Origin: Bretschneidera sinensis
Lineage: Eukaryota > Streptophyta > Magnoliopsida > Brassicales > Akaniaceae
Assembly (NCBI GenBank): GCA_023935145.1
Contig: CM043698.1
Location: 22,019,501 to 22,083,500, forward strand
Reading direction: 5' to 3'
DNA: 64,000 nt
Of the stretch, positions 45,001 through 55,016 are shown piece by piece. The translations under genes and the position numbers were made by a program. The notes beneath the pieces were generated by a model, which made no database searches, was not told the DNA's origin, and worked only from the letters and a program-made list of their open reading frames with translations. Numbering within the stretch: position 1 is the stretch's first letter; every line of letters starts with the position of its first letter.

Positions 45001-48000
45001 CTCGAAGTAGTGGCTCGAATTGGCAATTGGTGAAACAGCTTAGGTCTAGTGCAAATCTAATCGAATCGGAGCCAAGTTTTACAGGTCGGCCGAAAACTTG
45101 ATTCTAATGACCGTGGTAGGATCAGATCTGACGATGGATGGTCGAAAATTGCAGATTGGCTGTGCTATGGTCAAACGGGTCGCGGTCCTTTTGGCGGTAG
45201 AGACGGTAGCAACGCGGCGCGTGGTACCGGGGTTGATTAGATCGGCAATTTTCGACCTCGATGATGGCCTCAGATCCCCGCGAGGAGGTCTCTGGCGAAG
45301 GAGGCGTCGGTGCGTGACCGGATTACGACGGAGGGACTGGCTGAGAACTTAGGGTTTTGGTTGCAGGAACCCCTTGATGCTGATGGTGGCAGCGGTGCAG
45401 GCTGGAAGTGAAGGTGTTTTAGTTGTTGAACCTCTAGATTCATATTGGTTTGCTAATTTTTTTTTTTTTGGATACAATATGTGATTTGAGGGATAGATGG
45501 AAGTAGGGATGCATGACCTTTCGACTCTAATATCAATATGATGTACGATAGATAAGTAGAAAGAGAAGCAGATTGCGAAAGAGGAGAAACAAATGAGAAT
45601 CAGGTATATTAGACGGATAGAAAATAGATTAGACAAAAGATAGACACATAAAAGGGAGAACATACCAAGAAGAATAAAGAATAGAGAAACAAGAGATAAC
45701 AAAACAAGTAGTTTATTCTGTTGAGATTTAGGTTAGGGGCTAAAAGAGAAAGATGAGAGATTGAATAGAAATATTATAGAGTTATTATTATTGATGTTGT
45801 ATTGTGAACAAACCAACAACCTTATATATACCTAAGGATATAAATTCTAATAAGAATAGGAAACATAAACCAAGACAAATTAGGAAAAACAATACATATC
45901 TAATTAGGAAACCTCTTAACACTCCCCCTCAAGTTGGAGCATACTCCAACTTGTTACAACTAAACCCATATTATAACAAACAAACCCGATCAATCTCAAA
46001 CAAATAGATCCAACATTCATAAATTATAATAACCCATTAGATCAGAGCTCATGGTTTGGGATTTTGGTGGTGATCTTAGATAAACTCCATTATATATATA
46101 TTATCTATTTTTTTTTTTTAGTTTTAGTTTTCTTTCAACAATTTTTCCGGCGTTTCTCTAGGTTGTTTTTTAGCAGGTTGTTTTTTTGTTTTTCTTGATG
46201 AGATTATGATGGATTCCGTATGTGTGTTTTTTTTTTTTGGTTTCGGTTGAAAAAAATAGCGAAGCAAAGGCAAAATAAAAAAATATCCATTATGTGTTCT
46301 CTAGTGTGTCTTCTTTTCCCGCAGGTTGTTTTTTGGTTTTTCCCAATGAGATTATGCTGCATTCCGTTTGTGTTTGTGTTTGTGTTTTTTTTTTTTTTTT
46401 TTTTGTTTCTGTTGAAAAAAATAGCGAAGCAAAGGTAGAATAAAAAAAAATATTCGTTATGTGTTCTCGTGTTTTCTTTTCAAAAAGAAGAAAAGAGTTC
46501 AAGAAGAAGGAAAAGAAGAAGAGTAGTTCAAGAAGAAAAAGAAGAAGAGTTGTTGACATTTTTTGAAAAAGAGTTCCTTACCTCGATGTTGATGTTGTTG
46601 ACCAATGCATATTGTTGTTGTTAACCCAATTTTACCTGTGTTGATGTTGTATCCTCTTAACTTATTGATTGCAACCCATTTAAATCAAAATCAAAATCAT
46701 ATTCAGTCAAAGACAAGATGAAAAAAAGTCGAAGTCTTGTTGATTTGGTGTTCTCGAATCTTGTCTCATTAAGTGGTAGCGACGTGGTGACCTAACTATT
46801 TGTCGTGGGTGTAGAGTCCTAATGTGTTCTCATAGGTTATTGTAAATTATGGGTTTGGATTATTTGTTTTAGATTGGATTAGGTTTGTTATTGGTATGGG
46901 TTTCTTTGTAACAAGTTGATGCATGTGTATGCTCCAACTTGAGGGGGAGTGTTGAGAGTCCTAATTAGATTTTCTATTATGTGTCATAGTAGGTTTCTTA
47001 GTCTTACTTAGTTTATGTGTATCTTAGCTAATTGATGTCTCCTAATCTAGGTTTGATATTCATAAGTATATGTATGACTGTTAAATTGTATTTAGATAAT
47101 CAATTAATGATACAAAGTTTTTTTTTTTCAATTCTTAATTCCAACGTTTTTCATAATCCGGTCTAAATCAAAAGCCTAATATGAGTGCTCTTATATAAGC
47201 ACTAATCCTAAACACAATAGCAAACTAAACATAATAGGAAACTAATTAATAATAAAAATTAAATTCTTTATTTACACAATAATCCCTCTAATACCCTAAG
47301 ATCCCATAAAATATGAGAATATTCCTTATTTCATTATGTATCACAATCTCATTTACAACTAAATGGTCATTAAGCCAAAAATTAATGGTATGAAACTGCC
47401 TATCATTGAGAAACAAAATAGACTTTTCCTCCCCGTCAAAAGCGCTCCTATTTTTCTCATTTCATATAATCCAAATGATAGAGAAAGAGGAATTAAAGCA
47501 AAAGCTTTGTTCAATTCTTTAGAGTCTCCCAAGCCTCTACATGCCCACATCTTCTCCTCCGAAGACTTGGCCTTCACCCTATAGAATCTAAGAACCAAGG
47601 AAGGCATCTCTCACAAGTGCCTTATCGACGAGCATCTTATAAGAATATTGTCAAGCGGCTTGGCATTCTCTTTACAAAGGTAGCATCCGTTGACTATGAC
47701 TTTCCCTTGTCTTTGAAGGTTGTTAATTGTCACAATTTTCTCCCTAACAGCCTCCCATGCAAAGAAAGCCTCTTTAAGAGAGCACTAATCTTCCAAATAG
47801 CTCTCCAAGGCAAATAGGCTTTTCTTTTCGAGTTAGAGTTCTCTCTAAGCGCTTTATTGATGGATTTCAAAAGCTCCTCCTCCCCACAAGCACTACTTCA
47901 CTTTGTCTTACAAATTCAAGTCCCATTCAACCCCCTAAATATTTTCAAAGAACCACGCTAAACTATGGATTTTTCCTCCATATTACCCCAACTGGCAGGT

Positions 48001-51000
48001 ATGTTGATTTTTATCTATTTTTTGAGTTTTAAATAGTTGGTGGTATCTTAGCTGAACAAATAAATAAATAAAGCAGGCAGAAGCATTTTAAATAGTTTTG
48101 TTTTTTGGCTGGGTTTGGCACATTCCTTGTTATGTACTTTTGTAATGAACTATATAGCCTGCTGATTATTTGCTTCTTTAGTTGAGTTGTTTGCTGATCA
48201 AATTTGGAAAACTGGTGTTTCCTACCCTTGAACTGAGTTCATGATGCTCTTAAGTTTGACTGGCTCTGAATATAATGGTAATGGAACTTTTGCAAGGTCT
48301 TTGTACTACTTGAGGAATTGGTTTGAACTTTGAGATAAATCAGTTAATTGGAAAGTCATGACACTGATTTTGACCTTGAAATTTACGGATAAGATTTTTA
48401 TTATCAGAGGTTAACTGCTTCTATGGTAATTGCGTTTTTATCTCTAGAAGGATGATGCTTCCCAAGTTGATGGAAGAAGTGGAGATGATACCAACACATC
48501 AGTTGCTGAGACCTTGAGTAGGGGTGTACTTGCCTGTTCCAGTGTGAAGGACCTACAGGCCACAGACATTGCATCACGGACTAATGAGGTTTCGAACGCT
48601 GAATTGAATACAAATGAGGCTGTGGACACTGCAGGAAGGACTAATGAAACTGGTAAATGATTATCCTTAATTTTTCCAAGCTTAATGATGTCATGAACTT
48701 ATAAATGGGAGTAGTAATGTCGTCACCCTTCCTTTCCCTCCAAATTTCCCTTCCTTGCCCTTGAAACATTTTTCTTGTCAACTGTTCTAATCACTTGGAC
48801 ATGTTGAAATAAATTTTGATAAATTCCATGTATAGCTTTCAAAGAGAAACTTATGGATAAGAAATAATTTTTGTAATTTGCAAGCTTGTTTGCTCTGAAT
48901 CATGAGTCCTTCCAATCTTTTTCCTCATTCTGGTTTCAAGCATTTTCTTTGGGTGGAGCAGAAATATTTTAACTTTGTCATTGAGGGGAAATGGAATGAT
49001 GAGTTGAGAATCACTGAAAATGGCCATGGCAAGAGGGACATCAATCTTCTTGGAAAAGCAAGATTTTGGTTGGTTTCTTGACTCGTGGTATGAGTTCTGA
49101 TTTTGGGGCTGCACAGAAATAGAAAGGGAAGATTCCAATCTCTCTTTGAAATTAGGCAGAAGGGGTCCAGGTTGGTATTTTTCCCGAAGGTGTTGTTGTG
49201 GGGGGTTGGTGCCGCGTTTACAGAGTCTGTAAAGAACTGGTTGCTGTTATTCTCCCGGAAAAGAATTCTTTGTTGTCTTCTTCTGTTAACAGACCTATTT
49301 CCCATATTTCCCCTGATCCTTTCTCTATTGAGATAGGACTTTCTTTAAAGGGTTGCTGCCCTCATTGTGGTCTTTCCTTGAATGGTTCTTTCCAGCTTGA
49401 TTCTTGTTTTAGCAGTTTCAAAGATGTAGTTTTGGAGAAGGATGATAGTGTGAGGAAGAAGACTAATGTGGCAGATAAGAGTTTGAATTTGAATTCAAAC
49501 CTTTTGGGCGTTGCTAAGGGGAAGGAAAAAGCGGGCTTGGACTTGATCAACAAGGCCTCTAGGGCAGGCAAGAAGGATTCGGGTCTTGTAGCTGGGCCTA
49601 GTAGCAGCTCGAGCTAGAGGGCATCTAAAAAAACCTGTGGGTCATCTCAAAATTCTCAAGAGATTTGGGCTTGGGGCGGGCCTATTGAGAAAAGCAGGTG
49701 AGTTGGGTAAAACTGGTAAGTTCAAGCCCATTCTCGGATCCAAAGGGAAATGGATCGCGACCTGGTTTGGACCGCCTGTTGATTTAGCGACTCAAGAGCT
49801 GGCAACGACAACTACGAAGGTGTTGGGTGGTGCGACTTCGACCATTGACGCTGGTTCAAACTTGCCCGTATTGATTCAGCCGGAGTTGACGTCGGCTCGG
49901 GATCCGGCAGCGGCAACGGCGATGTTGCAGGACCGGGCAACTCTACCGACGACGCTGGTCCGGCCTTTCCCGTAATGATCCGGCCAGAGTTGATGCCGGT
50001 GGCTCATTTTTCTTCTTTTTTTGGCAATCTCTCCTTTGTTTCTTCAGGTTTCAAGCCGGATTTCTCGAGGAATGTTTATGGGTTTCTATCATGGTGTCCG
50101 ACCTCTGTGGGTTCTTGTCCAACGATGAAGCTTCGACGCTAAACCCTTCTTCTAATGTGTGCCACAATTTTTTGGTCTTGTCAATGGAGGGTGGCCTTTT
50201 TTCACCTGTCTCGTCTGGGTCAAATGTTTTTATGAGGGAAGAGGGGGAGAGATTGCTTCAGTTGGTCATTTAAGACATTTTGGATACTAATGAGGTGGGA
50301 GGTGATAAGTTTTCTATTCAAAAGGCTTCTGTTTCTCTGGAGTTGGGGTCCCTAATCAATACAGAGGAAGATTTTGAGGCTTATTCTAGTGACTGTTTAG
50401 GTTTGAATAGGAGGAGAGAGTTATCTTTTGAAAGAGCAAAAGATAGTAATACAGTGGGGGTTCCTGATGACAACTTGGCTCTTTTTATGAGTCTCGATTA
50501 TCAAGAGCAGTGGCTAGTCAATGAAGATTTAGATGCTGAAAATGTGAATTTGTTGGCCTTTGAATGGGTTTCTATTGTTGGAGTTGAGGAGCAAGCCATT
50601 AAATTGTTCAAGGAAATTGAAAAGATTAGGCAGGAGGAAGGTTTAGCTAGAAGTAGAAGTCTCTCTTGGAAGAAGAAAGCAAAAAGGGGAGGTGAATGGA
50701 GAACTCAAAAGATTGGAGTTCAATGTCAACTATGAGAAAGATAGTGCTAACGGGCTGTGGGGATAGAGGATGAAAGGGGTTTTCTCATTGATCAATGAAG
50801 TTGAAAATCATTTCTTGGAACACAAGGGACTTGAATGACTTAAATAAAAGGTTTGTGGTGAAACATTTTCTTAGAGATGGAAAGGGGATGTGGTTTGTCT
50901 TAAGGAGACTAAAATGGACTTGATTGACGATGTGGTGATTCACAGTTTTTGGAGTATTAAGTCGTGCAGTTGGAAAGTTTTGTCGGGAGTAGGAGCTTCA

Positions 51001-54000
51001 AGAGGTATAGTAGTAATGTGGAATAAAAAGGTGTTGGATCTGATTGATTCTCATGTGGGGAGCTTCTCACTTTCTTGTGTGTTTAAGAGTTTGTCTTCAT
51101 TCGGTGTTTGGGTGTTATCAGGTGTTTGTGGCTCACTTGTTTCCGATCAGAGGAGTCTTTTCTAGGGAGAGATTGCGGAGGTTAGATATAGATGGAGCCT
51201 CTCATGGATGGTGAAAGGGGACTTCAATGCTATCCTTTATCCTCATGAGAGAGTCGGTTGTTTGCAGGAGGATTGTTCTATGAGAAGTTTCTTGGCTTTT
51301 GTTAGGGGTCATGATCTCATTGATCTACCTCTTGCGGGTGGATCCTATACTTGGTAAAGCTTCAGAGAAGCCCTGTCTTTCTCTAGAATTGATCGATTCC
51401 TTGTGACTGACAGCTCAGAAGCTCTTTTTGCTAATATATTACAGAAACTTCTGCCTCGACCCACTTCTGATCATCATCCGATTGTGCTTGAAGTAGGGGG
51501 CTTGCATTGGCGTTCGACTCCTTTCAGTTTCGAGACCACGTGGCTTAAGGTGAAAAGTTTTCAGGATCTCACAAAAATATGGTGGGAAAGCTATACTGTT
51601 AAGGGCTTTGCTATTATTTTAGTGGCTATTAAATTGAAACGTTTTAAGGGTGAACTGAAGAAATGGAACAAGGAGACGTTCGGGAATGTCAATTCCTCTA
51701 TCAATGCCCTTATGGGAGAGGTGAGTGGGCTTAATGAGAAGGAAGTCTCTATGGGGCTTTCGGGGGAGGAAAGAGAGAGAAGAGAAGGAGCTAAAAGGGA
51801 TTTGTCTAAGCTCATTATTATGGAAGAACTCTTTTGGAGGCAGAAATCTAGAGAAATCTGGCTAAGGAAGGGCGACAAAAACACTAATTTTTTTCATAGG
51901 ATGGCAAATAATCATAGGAGGCATAACTTTATTGCTTCTATTGAGGTTGAGGGGACAGTTTATGATGAGGAGTCAAGTATGAAGAAAGCTTTATGTTTAT
52001 TCTATAAGTCTCTCTACAAGGAGTCTTGTGTTAGTAGACTGAATTTGGATGGTTTGGATTTCGTTAAAATTAATGGGAGGGAGGCTAGATGGTTAGAGCA
52101 TCCTTTTGATGATGAGGAAATTCTTTGTGCCCTTAGGGTTTGTAATGGGGACAAGGCTCTAGGTTCCGATGGTTTCTCTATGGTGTTCATTAACCACAAC
52201 TGGAAGGTCATTAAAGGTGATATTCTTAGACTTTTTGAAGAGTTCCATTCTTCGGGTGAGTTTGTGGATAGTCTTAATTGTACTTTTCTTGCTCTCATTC
52301 CGAAGAAAGTGGGAGCTTCCAATGTCAAAGATTTTTGACCTATTAGCTTGGTGTGTTGCATTTACAAACTTCTTTCGAAGGTCCTCACTAATAGATTGAA
52401 GAAAGCCATCTCTAATGTAGCGAGTCCTTTCCAAAATGCTTTTATGGAGGGTAGACAAATTTTGAATGCTAGTTTGATTGCAAATGAAGTTGAGGACACC
52501 CACTTAAAGCAAGGAGGGGGAGAGGTGATTTGCAAGCTAGATATGGAGAAGGCCTTTGATCACGTTAACTAGAGTTTTGTGATCTGCCTCTTGACAATGA
52601 TGGGTTTTGGGGACATTTGGTGTAAATGGATTTTCAAATGTATCTCTTCGACTACCTTTTCAATCCTTTTTAATGGTAGTTCTACCGGTCACTTCAAAGC
52701 TTCGAGGGGTCTAAGGCAAGCGGATCTTTTATCTCCTTTCCTCTTTACATTGGTAATGGAAGCCCTTAGCAAGATGTTAGTAAAGATAGTTGATGGAGGG
52801 TTTTTGGGTGACTTTAAAGTAGGAAGAGAGGGAAGGAGTGTGAGTGTGCCCCATCTTCTCTTTGCCGATGATACTATTATTTTTTGTGGTGCTGAAGCTT
52901 CTCAAATTTTACACCTTCGTTGTGTTCTCTTATGCTTTGAGGCGGTTTCGAGACTTAATGTCAACCTTAGTAAAAGCGGCTTGATCCCCCCTGGTGATAG
53001 CATTAATGGAAGTTTTCTCGCTAGCTTGTTGGGTTGCAATGTGAGATCGCTTCCTTTTACTTATCTAGGTCTCCTGCTTGGAGCCAAATTTAAAGATTTT
53101 AGTGTTTAGAACCTCGTTGTGGAGAGGTTTGAAAAGAGCTTGGCTGGTTGGAAAAATCGCTTTCTTTCTAAAGGAGGAAGACTCACTCTCATTAAAAGTA
53201 CTCTCTCTAGCCTCTCTATCTATTTTATGTCTCTTTTTCCTATCCTTGGCATGGTGGCAAAGAGGTTAGAGCATATTCAAAAAAGATTCCTTTGGGGCAA
53301 TACCGGAGAGGATTTCAAATACCACTTGGTGAAATGGGGTGTAGTTAAGCAACCTTTTAATAAAGAGGGGCTTGGTATCAAATCCCTCACTCTTTTCAAT
53401 AGAGCTCTTCTTGGTAAATGGTTCTGGAGATTTGTTGTGGAGAGTGACCATTTTTGGAGGAAAGTAGTGGTGGCTGAATTTGGATTGGAGCCTATTGGTT
53501 GGATGTCTAAAAAAAAGAAGGGGGGCTTATGGTGTTGGAGTTTGGAAGTGAAGTCGGAATGGATGGGAGGATTTTTGTTCTAGTCTTTCTATCTCGGTGG
53601 GTAATGGAAGGAGAACTTGTTTTTAGCTCAACTCGTGGTTTGGGAACTCTCCTCTTAAAGACCTTTTTCCGAAGATTTTTGCAATTGAGGGATAAAGAAA
53701 CTCTTAATTCTTCTTGCATCTCTTCGACCAATGGTAACTTTATGTGGGATGTCCCTTTTGTCCGTAATGTTCATGATTGTGAGGTTGAGAGGGTGCAAAA
53801 CTTCTTGGATTTTTTGTATAGCTTCAATTTCAACCTTTCTAAGAAGGATACTATTTTTTGGAGGGATAGTCCAAGCAAAGGTTTTGAGGTGAAAACTTTT
53901 TATAAGGTTCTTTTGGAAGAGATGGCTTTGGATGGGTCTTCCATTTTTCCATGGAAGACTATTTGGTGCTTCGGGGTTCCAACTAAAGTGAGTTTTTTTT

Positions 54001-55016
54001 TGCTTGGGAGGTTTCATGGGAGAAAATTCTCACTTTAGACAACTTACAAAAAAGAGGCAAGGTTGTGATGAATCGGTGTTTTATTTGCAAATGTTGTGGC
54101 GAGTTTGTTTTTCATCTTTTGTTGGAGTGTTCTTTGGCACGAGCTTTGTGGGAAATGGCTTATAAGGTGTTGGGTATCTCTTGAGTTTTTGCCGACTCCA
54201 TGAGAGATGAAATTTGGTCTTTGAGTGGTTTTAAGGCTTTTAAAAATCTTTAGAAAGCTTACTCTATGATTCCTCTTTCGATCTTTTGGTTAGCTTAGAA
54301 TGAAAGGAACCGTAGAGCTTTTGATGATATTGAGAAATTTATTTTTGTAATTAGGGAAAGGTAGTTCAACACCCTTAATTTTTGGGTCAACGAGCATTCT
54401 CTTGTAAATGATCTAGATTTAGTAGATTTTGTGGAGCTTCTCTTTTATAGGTAGTCCTTGTACATGGGTTGCACCCCCTTGATACGTCTTTTTATATATA
54501 CAACTTATTTACTTATAAAAAATAATAATCTGATTTTCATTTGACCATCATGTTGTTGTAGAGCACATTGAAATTATCAAATTACCAATTGTACTGTAAT
54601 AAATCAGATTTGCATCTGTGTATTTATTGTTATTTCACCATTATGCTGCTCCTGATTTTGGATGCTAATGATTGTTAGGAGATAGAAGCTGCTGGAAGGA
54701 TAATAATTTGGATTCTAGGAGAAAGCAAATGAATATTGTCACTGGAACACATGATGGGAATTCAGGTGGTCTTGAACACCTTGTGAACATTTCCTGCTCA
54801 CCTCCAAATGGTATTTGCTTCCAACAACCATTGCATAGTATCCGAACCCAGAAACGTGAACCTTACCACGGATGGATTAGAAGTGAAGACGAGGAGGAGG
54901 ATCTTGTACAACTAAAACCAGAACCCTTGTCGCAAGAGCTAGCAAGATTGCTCATTGGAAATGATGTGCGGAGAAAGCGAAAGTCAATGTGGGATGTGAA
55001 GCCTGAGGATACGTAG
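39557..55016 (+). CDS. WIYLD-domain protein B (tandem paralogue 2, giant introns)
   Basis: Exons 39557-39583, 39843-39938, 40034-40132, 48448-48652 and 54679-55016 join in phase to about 254 residues. The first two exons have exactly the lengths of paralogue A (27 and 96 nt), which argues for a shared gene structure. The WIYLD domain reads RMDAALDAMRAFGFPENLIV, IKELLN, GWPFIEEGSYKVLLDTILEE. The middle is polar and unlike A. The tail YHGWIRSEDEEEDLVQL matches A, then extends by about 30 residues (PEPLSQELARLLIGNDVRRK). No SET domain is present. Introns 3 (8.3 kb) and 4 (6.0 kb) are filled by transposons, yet all exon frames and splice sites remain open, so the gene is probably still expressed. 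A role in ubiquitin or chromatin binding is inferred only from the domain. Confidence 0.82.
41734..41810 (-). mobile_element. 3' tail of a minus-strand LINE (outer layer of nest)
   Basis: On the minus strand the LINE tail reads 'atgggttggcacccc...gtgcccaattgtattaaac' and ends 'ttatcaaaaaaaa' (T-run at 41734-41741 on the plus strand). It continues at 42912-42942 and then 47349-47985, once the two younger insertions are set aside. No target duplication for the LINE itself was found. Confidence 0.7.
41811..42906 (+). mobile_element. TRIM (terminal-repeat retrotransposon in miniature)
   Basis: Left LTR 41811-42020 and right LTR 42728-42906 are about nine-tenths identical outside a microsatellite in the left copy. 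The primer-binding site TGGTATCAGAGC (initiator tRNA-Met) follows the left LTR directly at 42021-42032. A polypurine tract, TGAGGGGGAA, precedes the right LTR at 42718-42727. A perfect 5-bp target duplication, CAAGA, lies at 41806-41810 and 42907-42911. The internal region of about 700 bp has no gag or pol frame. The left LTR begins CG instead of TG and ends TA, two point changes. Mobilisation would need proteins from another element. Confidence 0.92.
42021..42032 (+). other. Primer-binding site of the TRIM
   Basis: TGGTATCAGAGC is complementary to the 3' end of plant initiator tRNA-Met and sits immediately after the left LTR. Confidence 0.9.
42912..42942 (-). mobile_element. LINE remnant trapped between two insertions
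   Basis: This 31-bp segment belongs to the minus-strand LINE tail; its minus-strand reading continues the frame 'NFVEFLSC'. It lies between the TRIM and the LTR element. Confidence 0.6.
44010..44650. repeat. MITE-like insertion inside the LTR element
   Basis: The ends 'gtcatagttgtcaaatat' and the inverse of 'atatgataattatgacg' form an imperfect terminal inverted repeat. Inside lie repeated 'gaatcgaagc', 'cgaatcgtagg' and 'cgaatcgtgattt' words. No coding sequence. Ends are approximate. Confidence 0.45.
45719..46040 (-). mobile_element. Inverted TRIM half (LTR plus 3' internal end)
   Basis: On the minus strand the order is 3' internal sequence, polypurine tract (CTTGAGGGGGAG), then an LTR at 45921-45719 that begins TGTTAAGAGGTTTCC and ends CTCAACA. 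The LTR is clearly diverged from those of the TRIM at 41811, so it is another subfamily. The internal text aligns with the same end of the other copies. It joins an opposite-strand TRIM half at about 46041. Confidence 0.75.
46041..47146 (+). mobile_element. TRIM lacking its left LTR
   Basis: The segment starts inside a primer-binding site (ATCAGAGC at 46041). It runs through an internal region and a polypurine tract at about 46940, to a right LTR at 46950-47146. No left LTR precedes it; an inverted half of another TRIM is there instead. The internal region carries its own tandem duplication (about 46155-46300 and 46318-46470, both with 'tagcgaagcaaagg'). The pair sits in an LTR whose unbroken copy reads TATTT at that site; the flanks here are TATTC and TTTTT, plausible one-mismatch target duplications. 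Confidence 0.72.
47349..47985 (-). mobile_element. Minus-strand LINE, zinc-binding reverse-transcriptase tail
   Basis: Minus-strand broken frames read EAFFAWEAVREKIVTINNLQ, then NGCYLCKENAKPLD, ILIRCSS, KELNKAFALIPLSLS and FNDRQFHTINFWLNDHLV. This is the zf-RVT (CxxC...C/H) region at the C-terminus of plant LINE ORF2. The copy is 5'-truncated near 47985 and cut at 47348 by the LTR insertion. Several stops and frameshifts mark it as dead. Confidence 0.8.
48890..54530 (+). mobile_element. Nearly full-length dead L1-type LINE in intron 4 of WIYLD gene B
   Basis: ORF1-like text starts at about 48902 (MSPSNLFPHSGFKHFLWVEQ) and runs in broken frames to about 50740. ORF2 begins at 50795 (MKLKIISWNTRDLNDLNKRF). 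The endonuclease has CLKETK and GDFN near 51210. Reverse transcriptase follows from about 51900, with LFADDTIIF at about 52858. The zf-RVT tail (CFICKCCGEFVFHLLLEC) is near 54080. The 3' end is 'cttataaaaaataataa' at about 54515-54530. ORF2 has at least four stops at normally Trp or Arg codons: 51356 (TGG then TAA), 52339 TGA in KDF-PISL, 52570 TAG and 53107 TAG. It lies in the same orientation as the host gene. Exact 5' end and target duplication are uncertain. Confidence 0.85.

Larger units (their letters stand above)
42943..47343 (-). mobile_element. Non-autonomous LTR retrotransposon, minus orientation, itself interrupted
   Basis: The 3' LTR is 42943-43312 (370 bp). The 5' LTR spans 45539-45718 plus 47147-47343, split by a chimeric TRIM. 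A perfect 5-bp target duplication, CAATC, lies at 42938-42942 and 47344-47348. On the minus strand, just inside the 5' LTR (plus 45523-45536), TTGATATTAGAGTC is a decayed initiator-tRNA primer-binding site. A purine-rich AAGTGGGGTAGAA precedes the 3' LTR. The internal region of about 2.2 kb has no recognisable gag, protease, integrase or reverse transcriptase, so this resembles a LARD-type element. Its GC content rises sharply at 44880-45400. Confidence 0.88.

Noticed and set aside
45098..45352. 84-codon Arg/Val-rich plus-strand frame
   Set aside because: It lies antisense to the LTR element in its GC-rich island, where long frames are expected by chance.
46220..46559. Phe- and Lys-rich frames
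   Set aside because: Same cause: simple-sequence runs in a TRIM internal region.
49103..49617. Overlapping frames of 77 and 139 codons
   Set aside because: They are frameshifted parts of LINE ORF1, not host genes.
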